A stretch of DNA of 64,000 nucleotides from Paraglaciecola sp030730205. GTDB lineage: Bacteria; Pseudomonadota; Gammaproteobacteria; Enterobacterales; Alteromonadaceae. The notes beneath the pieces were generated by a model that saw nothing but the letters and a program-made list of their open reading frames with translations, ran no database searches and had not been told where the DNA came from. The translations under genes were made by a program, and so were the position numbers. Every line of letters starts with the position of its first letter. The first letter of the stretch is position 1. This document shows, one piece after another, positions 24,518 to 33,460 of this stretch. The stretch spans positions 1 through 64,000 of the forward strand of contig NZ_JBGQOM010000011.1 in assembly GCF_052119645.1 (NCBI RefSeq), written 5' to 3'.

Positions 24518-26010
24518 CGACACCCTCTGCAGATTTAGCGCGTCGGATCGCGGTTTTAGAGCGTAAGATTGAGAGGGAAAAAAAAGCTCGGCAAATGGCT
24601 GAGCAACAATTAGAACAATACTCCCGAGATATCTATCAAACCAACCAGTCTTTACAAACGTCTCTTGCTTATTCAAACAAAAAGCAGGCTGAATTAGAGT
24701 TTTTGGCTAAGGAGTCTGTGCTTGTTGGCTCAGAGTCATCTTTTCAAGATTTAGTATCAAATACTATTGAATTAAGCTCTATGTTTCTGAAGGCGAAGTA
24801 TAGTTTTTCGCTAATAAGTAAAAACGGCACACCGGTCAATTTAGACAAAAATAAAGTATGGGGGCAAGAATTAGGCTGGCATAGTGCCCCTGAGTTTTTA
24901 GATCAAGCTATACAATATCTGCCTCTAAATCATGAAGGTGCGCTTGATACTTGGCTGGTTTCTCCTATCGATAGCAACTTCGGCCCCGAAGTCGCAGAGC
25001 TGCAATGGCTTGTGTACGTAAATTTTGCGCTGACGAATGGCAGCATAATATGGCTGGCATTTTTTAACGATACCGAATACGTGGACGAAGAGTCACTATA
25101 TGTCTTTGAGACGGTAAGAGGACAATTGCAAAGTGGTATTAGACGTCGCATGACAGACATGCGTATCTTAAAACGTACCGTTCAATTGCAAAATACAGTG
25201 AACAGTTTAGAACAGGCCAAAAGACAACTTATCCAGTCGGAAAAAATGGCTTCGTTAGGGCAATTAGCGGCTGGTGTGGCACACGAAATTAATAATCCTA
25301 TCGGTTTTATTCGTTCTAATTTAGAAATGCTCAAACTCTACTTGAAAGATTACAGACAACTTCATTTTGAGATAGATCAGTTAATCCAACAGCAAGATAG
25401 TATTGATGCTCTAAGTTATCAGCAGTTATATAAAAAGTTAGATATGGCCTATATAGAGTCCGATAGTGAGGAATTGATTATTGCCAATATAGAAGGCTTG
25501 GATCGGGTCAGTGATATTGTTGATAATTTAAAAACGTTCTCGCACAATAGTAATGGTGAACTGCAGCCTGTTTCTTTATATGAAAGTATTGTTGGTGCAT
25601 TGAAAATATCGGCAAATAGTCTGAAGTACGAACATACGGTAGATAATCAACTACCAGCGGTTTCACCAATGGTGATGGGGAATTCGGGGCAATTACAGCA
25701 GGTTTTTGTTAACTTATTCGTCAACGCCGCTTATGCGATGGCCAACGGGGGCACGTTAAGCATTTCAGCGCAGCAGTCAAATAAGTTGGTTACAATCAAA
25801 ATAGCTGACACTGGCTGCGGTATGGATGATAAAACCTTAAAAAAATTGTTTACCCCATTTTTTACCACCAAACCTGTTGGGGTGGGGACTGGCTTGGGTT
25901 TATCAGTGTCTTATGCAATTTTAGAAGCGCATAATGTTGAGCTGCACGTCGAATCCCAAGTCAATGTTGGCACCACCTTTGAACTGATCTTTCCTATCGT
26001 TTCAATTTAG
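24514..26010 (+). CDS. H-NOX-associated soluble histidine kinase (HnoK-like)
   Basis: A 498-residue kinase with no membrane segment, consistent with sensing through the cytoplasmic H-NOX. An N-terminal coiled coil (about 1-65) leads to a sensor region (about 70-200), a second coiled coil, the H box EKMASLGQLAAGVAHEINNPIG with phosphoacceptor His257, and the ATP-binding domain (VFVNLFVNAAYAM, ADTGCGMDD, GVGTGLGLSVSYAI). The start is TTG overlapping the H-NOX stop, with GAGG about ten bases upstream. Known H-NOX kinases lose autophosphorylation when H-NOX binds NO. Likely targets are the response regulators in the facing operon (inference). Confidence 0.88.
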   Translation: MTTPSADLARRIAVLERKIEREKKARQMAEQQLEQYSRDIYQTNQSLQTSLAYSNKKQAELEFLAKESVLVGSESSFQDLVSNTIELSSMFLKAKYSFSLISKNGTPVNLDKNKVWGQELGWHSAPEFLDQAIQYLPLNHEGALDTWLVSPIDSNFGPEVAELQWLVYVNFALTNGSIIWLAFFNDTEYVDEESLYVFETVRGQLQSGIRRRMTDMRILKRTVQLQNTVNSLEQAKRQLIQSEKMASLGQLAAGVAHEINNPIGFIRSNLEMLKLYLKDYRQLHFEIDQLIQQQDSIDALSYQQLYKKLDMAYIESDSEELIIANIEGLDRVSDIVDNLKTFSHNSNGELQPVSLYESIVGALKISANSLKYEHTVDNQLPAVSPMVMGNSGQLQQVFVNLFVNAAYAMANGGTLSISAQQSNKLVTIKIADTGCGMDDKTLKKLFTPFFTTKPVGVGTGLGLSVSYAILEAHNVELHVESQVNVGTTFELIFPIVSI

Positions 26011-26032
26011 CCTAACGCTCACCTAGGCGTCA

Positions 26033-27310
26033 TTATTCTATTGTAATACTCAACCGTCCTCTTTGGCTCGACTGAAATTTAACCAGCTTTTCAATGGTAG
26101 CCGCTGTGAACACATGACCTTCTGGTAAAATCAAAATATGAGACTCTGTTAGTAATTGATACTTCAGTACCATGCCTGGTTTTAGTGCGTGGACGGGGAT
26201 GGTATCTTCAATATGTTTAGTCGGAATAATATCTTTATGTTCTAACAATACTTCTAAGACTGTTGGGTTGAAACGCGTTCCCTTGAACTTATTTAGCTCA
26301 GAAAGTGCTTCTCGCATATCCATTTTATGCCCCGTGATCCGGCCTAAACTAAAGCGCCAAAAATCTCTAGCAATGGCTAGCACTTGAGCGCCGATTGGTA
26401 TCTGCTGCCCAGCTAATTTGTTGTGGCCGGTACCATTAAAATACTCGAATTGATTAGTGATGATCTCAACTACTCCGTGCAAATGACTTGCTGGGCTTAG
26501 AATTAACTCAGCCATTTTAGTTTGGTCGATGAACTCCTGTTGTTGATTGAAATTTAACTCAGAGAAAGGACGACTATAGACCGCGGTATCAAGACCTAGT
26601 AGGCCGATTTCACACAACAAACCAGCGAGTTTAATATCGGTAATTTGTTCTTGGCTGAGCTTCAGCTCTAAGGCAACCTTAGTCGCTAATTCGCTAACAC
26701 AGTGGGCAAAACCACCATCGAGATGGGGATTAATACCAATAAGGTTGTATAACACTTTATGTGTTTCAAAGGTGTTCTTTTCTATTCGTTTCAGGGCTAT
26801 TCGAATTTGTTTTGTGCGCAACTGGACCTTTTCGTCCAAACTTTGGTTCAATAACTTTAGTTGTTTGTTCTGCTTGCTAATGAGGTGGGTTAAACGGTGA
26901 TTTTCTTCTTTCAAACTCACTAGGTTTAAGCCTTCATCTATCGAGGCGATTAATTCGTCATTGTCCCATGGCTTTTGTAAATAGCGATGGATTTTACCTT
27001 TGTTAACGGCTTCTATAACCGATGCCATATCAGCAAAGCCAGTTAATAGAATGCGATAACAGTCGGGCATTGCTGATGCTATTTTTTCAAGTAGCTGAGC
27101 GCCAGACATAGCGGGCATTTTCATATCAGAAATAATCAGATGAATTTTTTCTGTTTTTATTAATTCAATCGCTTTTGCGCCACTATCCGCTAGCAGTACC
27201 TTGTAGGGTTGCTTGTGTAAAAGTCGTTTCATTGAGCTGAGGATATTAGCTTCATCATCAACACATAACACCGTCATGTTCGCTTTGGAGGGTTGTAATA
27301 CGTCGGCCAT
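26033..27310 (-). CDS. response regulator with degenerate HD-GYP domain (HnoD-like)
   Basis: A 425-residue protein: receiver domain (about 8-125), coiled coil (about 130-180) and an HD-GYP-like domain. The receiver has acidic VDDE, phosphoacceptor Asp62 (LIISDMKMP) and Lys in LQKPWD. The output domain has lost its catalytic residues. Where HD-GYP enzymes read HDIGK it reads CEIGLLG, and the HHExxDGxGYP motif is replaced by NQFEYFNGTGHNKLAG. It should not cleave cyclic-di-GMP. This matches HnoD of H-NOX networks, which regulates the active phosphodiesterase HnoB; no HnoB is in this window. The start at 27310 has GGGAG six bases upstream, better than 27328. Confidence 0.82.
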   Translation of the reverse strand: MADVLQPSKANMTVLCVDDEANILSSMKRLLHKQPYKVLLADSGAKAIELIKTEKIHLIISDMKMPAMSGAQLLEKIASAMPDCYRILLTGFADMASVIEAVNKGKIHRYLQKPWDNDELIASIDEGLNLVSLKEENHRLTHLISKQNKQLKLLNQSLDEKVQLRTKQIRIALKRIEKNTFETHKVLYNLIGINPHLDGGFAHCVSELATKVALELKLSQEQITDIKLAGLLCEIGLLGLDTAVYSRPFSELNFNQQQEFIDQTKMAELILSPASHLHGVVEIITNQFEYFNGTGHNKLAGQQIPIGAQVLAIARDFWRFSLGRITGHKMDMREALSELNKFKGTRFNPTVLEVLLEHKDIIPTKHIEDTIPVHALKPGMVLKYQLLTESHILILPEGHVFTAATIEKLVKFQSSQRGRLSITIE

Positions 27311-27360
27311 TTCTAACTCCCAATACATCTAAAAAGGTTGAACTGCTTTATTTTCTTAGT

Positions 27361-28992
27361 TTAGTCCATGCTTGATAAGGGGAGATGCAAAGAGAAGCAA
27401 CTGCCTTCTCCTTCCGTACTCTCAACCGCTATCATCCCACCATGTTCTTTGGCAATATCATAAGAAATGGATAAACCCAAACCGGTTCCTTTGTCTTCAG
27501 GCTTGGTGGTAAAAAAAGGATTAAAAATGCTACTTAAATGTTCTGTTTTGATGCCCTTGCCGGTATCACACACAGTAACGATTACCGTATTGTCGAGTAT
27601 TTGGCTACTCACGCGGATGGTGCCTTTATCTTCAATCGCGTGACTCGCATTGACTAATAAATTAGTTAACACCTGAGTAATTTTTCCTACATTCATTTGC
27701 ATAAGAGGCAGCTCAGTAAGGGCTAATTCAACTTCACAGTGATATTTCAATTCATTGTTAAGCATTCTTAACGAAGTGCGAATACACTTGTTGATGTCAA
27801 AAAGCTGCTTGGTTTCACTGTCAATCCGAGCAAACTGGCTCAATCCTTTGACGATATCATTTACCCTTTGTAGTCCCTCTGATGACTCAGACAGTAAATT
27901 GAGCACATCACTGTTAATAAACTCAAAATCATTGTCTTGAATTAAGGATGTTAATGTTGAAGCTATGTGAGCATCAACATTTGGGTTTTGTCCGAGCCAA
28001 CTTAAGACATACTGAGATAAGGTAATATAACTGGTAACGTATTCTTCAAGGGTATTAATGTTACTGATAACAAAGCCAATAGGGTTATTGATCTCGTGTG
28101 CCACGCCGGCTGCTAGTTGTCCTATTGACGCCATCTTTTCGGCATGAAGCAATTGCTGTTGAGCACTTTTTAGTAATTTATTGCTTTCTTCTAATTGTTC
28201 ATTTTTTTCACTTAAGCGCTCTGTACGACGTTTGATTTTAGTTTCAAGCTGAGCGTTCAAATCTACTAATTCGCGTTGATAGTGCTCTCTTTTAAGATAC
28301 TCTGTTTGCAAGGTAAGGATCAGCTGATTGAAGGCTTTATTAACGTCGTTAATTTCATCTTTGGTGCTTGGGTTTACTTCAATCAACTTAAATTTACCAT
28401 CAACGGCACTTTTAGAAATAGCGGTAGCTGATTGTCGCAGTTTATTGAGTTGGCGCGTTAAATAGCTGCCGAGAATGTATGAAAACAGTGCCACCAGAAT
28501 GATCTCAACAATCGCCAAACTGGTTGTCAACTGCGTTACTTTATCGATGGAACGCTGAATGCTGTTGACACTAATACCAATTTCGACTCTACCATAAATT
28601 TCCCCATTGACACTTATCTCTGCGTAGGTATCAAATATGTCGTCATCTACGTCTGAAACTTGGGTATCTTCTTTAAAGGGCCGCCCTAAATGTTGGTTAT
28701 CTCCATCTTCAGCAAATAATACCCCCTTAACCCCTAATACTCTGGCGTATTTAATATCTGGATTTTCGAGGACTTCGTCTACAAAATCATAAATAGACGC
28801 TATATCATAAGACAGCACTGCGTTTTTGCTAAGTGTGGCAAATAAAGTCGCCGTGGTGATAGCTCTTTTAACTAAGTTGTCGTTTGCTGTGGTGTGCATA
28901 AAATGTACAACGGTAATCACTATGATGATAAGTAGCACTGCTTCAATTGCTGCAATACCCAAGATGGTTTTATTGCGTATTGAGATCCTCAT
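27361..28992 (-). CDS. membrane sensor histidine kinase
   Basis: A 543-residue kinase with TM1 at about 11-33, a periplasmic sensor domain (about 35-150), TM2 at about 155-178, HAMP, coiled coil, then HisKA with EKMASIGQLAAGVAHEINNPIG (His299) and the ATPase domain (VLTNLLVNASHAI, CDTGKGI, DKGTGLGLSISYDI). The catalytic half closely resembles that of the H-NOX kinase nearby, suggesting duplication. The preceding gene on the same transcript encodes a periplasmic PhnD-like protein, the likely ligand-binding partner, as in TorT-TorS type systems (inference). The REC/HD-GYP gene follows 50 bases later. Confidence 0.88.
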   Translation of the reverse strand: MRISIRNKTILGIAAIEAVLLIIIVITVVHFMHTTANDNLVKRAITTATLFATLSKNAVLSYDIASIYDFVDEVLENPDIKYARVLGVKGVLFAEDGDNQHLGRPFKEDTQVSDVDDDIFDTYAEISVNGEIYGRVEIGISVNSIQRSIDKVTQLTTSLAIVEIILVALFSYILGSYLTRQLNKLRQSATAISKSAVDGKFKLIEVNPSTKDEINDVNKAFNQLILTLQTEYLKREHYQRELVDLNAQLETKIKRRTERLSEKNEQLEESNKLLKSAQQQLLHAEKMASIGQLAAGVAHEINNPIGFVISNINTLEEYVTSYITLSQYVLSWLGQNPNVDAHIASTLTSLIQDNDFEFINSDVLNLLSESSEGLQRVNDIVKGLSQFARIDSETKQLFDINKCIRTSLRMLNNELKYHCEVELALTELPLMQMNVGKITQVLTNLLVNASHAIEDKGTIRVSSQILDNTVIVTVCDTGKGIKTEHLSSIFNPFFTTKPEDKGTGLGLSISYDIAKEHGGMIAVESTEGEGSCFSLHLPLSSMD

Positions 28993-29022
28993 GGTCTGAG
29001 TTTATCCATCTGCTTTATTGCA

Positions 29023-29844
29023 TCACTGATGGCTTAACAAGTTTAGCTCAAGGGCTTTTACATCATTCCATGAATCATTACTTGCTGATTGAAAACCGGT
29101 AATATTAAGTGCTGACAATAAACGTCTGCCTTCTGGATCCTGATCTAGTTCAAACAGTGCTTGTTGAAGTTTGGTTCGTATCGTTTCTGTTACTCTTGGG
29201 TGTGTTGCAATGGCATGGGGAGTATACGTGTCCGTATGCCACAAAATAGTGAGTTGCTCTCTAATTTCCTTTGGTGTGTTGTTCAAAGTGGTTTCAACCC
29301 CACCGCCTGCAGGAAACAAGCCCTTTGCTACCCCTAGGTAAACAGAATCGTGAGATGAAACATATCTAGCCGTATACAAAACATTGGCTTTTTTTAATTC
29401 AGCTCTAGGTAATAAGGTTGCGGCAAATGCAGCTGGGGCTGGAAATGCAATAGTTTGTCCGGCCAACTGACTTAATGAATTAATTAATGAGTCTTTTCGT
29501 GTAACGATTACACCGGTAATCCCTCTATCTTTTTGATGAGCCAGTGCTTGAAAACCTAATGTCTGATTGAAATGAACGAAATGGTAAGGGTTCATGTAGG
29601 CGATATCATAATCACCTGACGCTAAACGTTGCTCAAATAGGGGGATATTGGGCGCGGTAACAAATTGGAGGTTTATCCCCGTTTTACTACTTAATAACTG
29701 CAGTATAGGGCTCCAACCGGCTACCAGTCTCTCGGCAGATTGTTGCGGTACTATAGCGAATAAAAGCGTGTCTGATTCTTCAGTGCTTAATGCATAAGCC
29801 AAGGTACATAACCATAACTGGGTAACGAGAAAAATTGTTTTCAT
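29023..29844 (-). CDS. PhnD-like periplasmic binding protein, probable sensor partner
   Basis: A 273-residue protein of the phosphate/phosphonate (PhnD) substrate-binding family. A signal peptide (about 1-19, ending AYA) precedes FAIVPQQSAERLVAGWSPIL, the family's first strand and helix. The ASGDYDIAYMNPYHFVHFN and IAFPAPAAFAATLLPR segments match later ones. No ABC permease or ATPase gene is nearby, and genes for a kinase and a regulator flank it at 27-30 bases. It more likely reports a periplasmic ligand to the kinase than feeds a transporter. GGGGA precedes the ATG. Confidence 0.8.
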   Translation of the reverse strand: MKTIFLVTQLWLCTLAYALSTEESDTLLFAIVPQQSAERLVAGWSPILQLLSSKTGINLQFVTAPNIPLFEQRLASGDYDIAYMNPYHFVHFNQTLGFQALAHQKDRGITGVIVTRKDSLINSLSQLAGQTIAFPAPAAFAATLLPRAELKKANVLYTARYVSSHDSVYLGVAKGLFPAGGGVETTLNNTPKEIREQLTILWHTDTYTPHAIATHPRVTETIRTKLQQALFELDQDPEGRRLLSALNITGFQSASNDSWNDVKALELNLLSHQ

Positions 29845-29871
29845 TTTAGTCCCCTGTGTCTTGCCCAGTGA

Positions 29872-30444
29872 TCAATCCTCGTGAGCTAAAAGTGTCGTGA
29901 TACTGTCGAGCAGCTCTGCATGACTAAAGGGCTTAGATAGCACGGCATCAGCTCCCATTTGCAGGGCCTTACCAAGACTTTCTTGATTTAAAGCAGAGAT
30001 GACCAATATTTTGGTATGCGCAATACTGCTTTCTTGCTTTGTAAATTGGATCACATCAAAGCCATCTAATCCTGGCATACTCAGATCAAGAGTCATTAGA
30101 GCGGGCTTGTGCAGTGCCAGCATGGTACCTGCTTGAAAACCACCGCAGGCTACTATTACATCGTAACCTGCTCGCGTGGTTACACGTTTTATTGCTTTGG
30201 CGACTTCAGGTTCGTCATCAATAATAAGTATCTTAGTTTTGCTTGGTGCTAACTCATCAGGAATGGGTAAATTGTTGCTATGTAAAAAATCAATAAAATC
30301 TTCCATTTTTACCCTGTTGTTACCACCACCAGGTAATTTATAGCCTTTCAAACTCCCTTTGTCTATCCAACGGATGACGGTGCGAAGATTTACATCGCAA
30401 TAGATAGCTATCTCGCCCGTAGTCAAAAATTTAGTGTTTTTCAC
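29872..30444 (-). CDS. response regulator with N-terminal excisionase-like HTH
   Basis: A 190-residue regulator in unusual domain order. The N-terminal MerR/excisionase-type winged helix (about 5-55) reads FLTTGEIAIYCDVNLRTVIRW then a wing KLPGGGNNRVK. A receiver domain (about 70-188) has acidic DDE, phosphoacceptor Asp120 (LMTLDLSMPGLDG) and Lys171 (SKPFS). The start is GTG with AGAGGA upstream. It heads a leftward four-gene operon and is the only protein in this island with a DNA-binding domain. It probably controls the operon from the direct repeats just upstream (inference). Confidence 0.85.
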   Translation of the reverse strand: MKNTKFLTTGEIAIYCDVNLRTVIRWIDKGSLKGYKLPGGGNNRVKMEDFIDFLHSNNLPIPDELAPSKTKILIIDDEPEVAKAIKRVTTRAGYDVIVACGGFQAGTMLALHKPALMTLDLSMPGLDGFDVIQFTKQESSIAHTKILVISALNQESLGKALQMGADAVLSKPFSHAELLDSITTLLAHED

Positions 30445-30492
30445 TGTTTATCCTCTTTTATCACAGCCGAATCCTAACATTGAAGCTTTGTT

Positions 30493-30515
30493 GTGACAAG
30501 CGTGACAAGTATGAC
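30493..30515. promoter_or_regulatory. Direct repeats upstream of the HTH-REC operon, candidate binding sites
   Basis: GTGACAAG occurs at 30493-30500 and again at 30502-30509, followed by ATGAC at 30511-30515, all with a 9-base period. They lie about 49-71 bases before the GTG start of the response regulator gene. Excisionase-like domains often bind tandem direct repeats, which makes this a plausible target. Confidence 0.4.
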
Positions 30516-30637
30516 TTTTGTGGCTTGGTGCTGCAGTTCTGCAATTACACAGGAGCTCAAGGTATTTAATGTGGTAAATAAGGTATAGCGTTTTTATCAA
30601 TCTATGAGAGGGGAATCGAGAAATTGAGGAAAAAGAG

Positions 30638-31213
30638 TTAGTTTTTATCGAATTCAGAAGGAACGTCTAGAAGCACTAGTAAGGCAGACTTACCGCCCCA
30701 TTCTTTTGGTGCTTGATGAAACGCCAGTACGTTAGGATGCTGTATTAACCAGTTGGGCACACTTTTTTTCAAGATGTGTTTACCGATACCGTGCATAATA
30801 TTGACGCAATTAGCCTGTTGCTTCTGCGCGGTAAATAAAAGAGCCGCTATTTCTAATTTTGCCTCTTCTTGCTTTAAACCGTGTAAGTCAAGCAGGTATT
30901 CTGGCGCGTAGTCACCTCTTGCCAAACGCTTAATTGCTTGAGTATCGGAGCCTGGTTTTACATACTTAATTTTTTCATCGGGATTAAAATAAGCTTCAAA
31001 ACCATCAGAAAAAACAAAACTGGCTGAGGCTTGTTTTATTTGTTTGCTGTTAGCAGTATTTTTTCTTTTACCTTCCCAAATGTTCTTGCCCGAACGGCGT
31101 TGAGGCGGTACTTTGTCCTGAATTATAGGTACAATATCCCCAAACTCCTGATTAAATAGCTCTTTGTCAGCAGAGGGTAATAAAGCACTTTGTTTTAGTA
31201 TTTTATCTTTCAT
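30638..31213 (-). CDS. smrB: ribosome rescue endonuclease SmrB
   Basis: SmrB cleaves mRNA at collided ribosomes (known for E. coli SmrB). The 191-residue protein has an N-terminal extension and a C-terminal Smr domain beginning near residue 105. Key residues are YLLDLHGLKQEEA (DxHG motif), NIMHGIGKHILK (HGxG) and the ending HQAPKEWGGKSALLVLL. The start at 31213 is ATG; a TTG one codon upstream is also possible. It is divergent from prmB, the gene order known in E. coli. Confidence 0.93.
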   Translation of the reverse strand: MKDKILKQSALLPSADKELFNQEFGDIVPIIQDKVPPQRRSGKNIWEGKRKNTANSKQIKQASASFVFSDGFEAYFNPDEKIKYVKPGSDTQAIKRLARGDYAPEYLLDLHGLKQEEAKLEIAALLFTAQKQQANCVNIMHGIGKHILKKSVPNWLIQHPNVLAFHQAPKEWGGKSALLVLLDVPSEFDKN

Positions 31214-31316
31214 CAAAATTATGTATTGGCAATTTATCTAAAATGAAATTCGTGAAAGCGCAGTTTGACACATAGGCATAAGCCAATCCAAACATTAAAC
31301 AAGTAAACATTACAAA

Positions 31317-32255
31317 ATGAATCATCAAATTAATATCGAACAAACCGTCAGTGAATTAGACACCATTCTTGACGTGGTGCGCTGGTCAGTAAGTCGCTTC
31401 AATGAAGCGGGCCTTTATTATGGTCATGGTACAGATAATCCTTGGGATGAAGCAGTCAGCTTGGTTTTGCAGCTTTTACATTTACCACAGAATTTGCCGC
31501 TCCAAACAGGAGATCAATTGTTTCATAGTCGCCTAACGTCAGTTGAAAAAATTAACGTAATTGCGATGATATTGCGACGAGTAAATGAAAGAATACCGGC
31601 CGCCTATTTAACCAACCAAGCGTGGTTTTGTGGTCTGCCTTTCTTCGTCGATGAACGGGTTTTAATTCCACGTTCTCCCTTTGCTGAGTTGATAAAAAAT
31701 AAGTTTGATGCCTGGTTAACGTATGAACCCGTCACCATTTTAGATTTGTGCACTGGTGGGGGTTGTATTGCAATCGCTTTGGCCTATGCCTTTGAAAACT
31801 CGCAAGTTGATGCGGTAGATATTAGCTCTGAAGCACTTGATGTTGCCGAAATAAACATTAATGAACACGGTTTAGCTGAAAGAGTCTTTCCAATTCAATC
31901 TGATTTGATGACGGCTTTAAAAGGTCAAAGTTACGATCTTATCGTCTGTAATCCTCCCTATGTTGATGCAGAAGATATGGATGATTTACCCGACGAGTAT
32001 CATCACGAGCCAGAACTTGCACTAGCTGCTGGTGAAGATGGATTGGACTTGGTTGACAATATACTTCGTCAAGCGCCTGAATTTTTAGCAGAGGGTGGCT
32101 GGTTATTTGTGGAAGTAGGAAATAGTGAAGTGCATATGCCAATTAAATACCCTGATTTACCCCTTACTTGGGTAGAATTTGAAAATGGTGGCAGTGGTAT
32201 TTTTGCTATTAACAAAACCGATTTAGTGGAATATTGGCATTCAGTGCAACATTGA
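31317..32255 (+). CDS. prmB: 50S ribosomal protein L3 glutamine methyltransferase PrmB
   Basis: Methylates a glutamine of ribosomal protein L3 with S-adenosylmethionine. The 312-residue length fits. The SAM-binding loop is LDLCTGGGCIAIALA, and the catalytic NPPY motif is DLIVCNPPYVDAEDM near residue 207. The region around PRSPFAELI (PRxP...E) is typical of PrmB/PrmC enzymes. It precedes aroC, as in E. coli. Confidence 0.95.
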   Translation: MNHQINIEQTVSELDTILDVVRWSVSRFNEAGLYYGHGTDNPWDEAVSLVLQLLHLPQNLPLQTGDQLFHSRLTSVEKINVIAMILRRVNERIPAAYLTNQAWFCGLPFFVDERVLIPRSPFAELIKNKFDAWLTYEPVTILDLCTGGGCIAIALAYAFENSQVDAVDISSEALDVAEININEHGLAERVFPIQSDLMTALKGQSYDLIVCNPPYVDAEDMDDLPDEYHHEPELALAAGEDGLDLVDNILRQAPEFLAEGGWLFVEVGNSEVHMPIKYPDLPLTWVEFENGGSGIFAINKTDLVEYWHSVQH

Positions 32256-32343
32256 AACCAATGAATAAATTTTACAAGTCGTAAAGCCAGTCAAGATGCA
32301 TTGGCCAGATATAAATTTAAAGTGAAAGAATAGGAAATAGATA

Positions 32344-33444
32344 ATGGCGGGTAATACTTTCGGCAAACTGTTTACAGTTACTACCTTTGGCGAAAGTCAT
32401 GGGATTGCAATTGGTGGGATCATAGATGGTTGCCCTCCAGGTTTAGAGATTAACGAAAGTGACTTACAAGTTGACTTAGATCGACGAAAGCCAGGTACGT
32501 CACGGTACACTACAGCCAGACGCGAAGAGGATGAGGTGCAAATTTTATCTGGTGTGTTTGAGGGAAAAACAACTGGCACCAGCATTGGCTTACTGATAAA
32601 AAATACTGATCAACGCAGTAACGACTATTCAAAGATCAAAGACACTTTCAGACCGGGACACGCTGATTATACTTACCAACAAAAATATGGTTTACGAGAT
32701 TACCGTGGCGGTGGCCGTTCGTCTGCGCGCGAAACTGCCATTCGTGTTGCTGCTGGTGGCGTGGCTAAAAAATACCTGAAAGAGAAATTAGGAATTGAAG
32801 TACTGGGCTATTTATCTCAACTTGGCCCCATAAAAATAGACACCGTTGATCATGGTACAACTAATACTAATGCTTTCTTTTGTCCTGATGCCAGCAAACT
32901 TGAGGCTTTAGATGAATACATGCGTACCCTTAAAAAAGAAGGTGATTCAATAGGCGCTAAAATCTCAGTTATTGCGACCAATATGCCTGTTGGTTTAGGT
33001 GAACCTATTTTTGACCGTCTTGATGCTGACTTAGCTCATGCCATGATGGGGATAAATGCGGTTAAAGGGGTAGAAATTGGCGATGGTTTTGCTGTAGTTG
33101 AGCAAAAAGGCAGTGAACATCGCGATGTTATGTCACCTCAAGGTTTCAAATCAAATCGCTCAGGTGGCGTGCTTGGTGGGATCTCAAGTGGACAAGATTT
33201 GGTGGTGCATATGGCACTTAAGCCAACATCTAGCATTAGTGTTCCTGGCGAAACGATCGATATTCATGGGCAAAGTGCTGAAGTTATCACCAAAGGGCGT
33301 CATGATCCATGTGTAGGAATTCGCGCCGTACCTATCGCTGAAGCCATGATGGCGTTAGTGATCATGGATCATTTGCTACGTCATCGGGGACAAAATGCTG
33401 ACGTGATTAATACAACCCCTATTATTCCTGGACAGGCTATTTAG
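32344..33444 (+). CDS. aroC: chorismate synthase AroC
   Basis: Last step of the shikimate pathway, conversion of EPSP to chorismate using reduced FMN. The 366-residue protein shows the three family signatures: GESHGIAIGGIIDGCPPG near the N-terminus, GHADYTYQQKYGLRDYRGGGRSSARE, and RSGGVLGGISSGQ. AGGAAATAG precedes the ATG. It lies 88 bases after prmB, and the MFS gene follows after 16 bases. Confidence 0.97.
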   Translation: MAGNTFGKLFTVTTFGESHGIAIGGIIDGCPPGLEINESDLQVDLDRRKPGTSRYTTARREEDEVQILSGVFEGKTTGTSIGLLIKNTDQRSNDYSKIKDTFRPGHADYTYQQKYGLRDYRGGGRSSARETAIRVAAGGVAKKYLKEKLGIEVLGYLSQLGPIKIDTVDHGTTNTNAFFCPDASKLEALDEYMRTLKKEGDSIGAKISVIATNMPVGLGEPIFDRLDADLAHAMMGINAVKGVEIGDGFAVVEQKGSEHRDVMSPQGFKSNRSGGVLGGISSGQDLVVHMALKPTSSISVPGETIDIHGQSAEVITKGRHDPCVGIRAVPIAEAMMALVIMDHLLRHRGQNADVINTTPIIPGQAI

Positions 33445-33460
33445 CCTGTCACAATCGATT

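Noticed and set aside
29023..29844. Phosphonate ABC transporter component PhnD
   Set aside because: No permease or ATPase gene is adjacent. Flanking kinase and regulator genes make a sensor role more likely.
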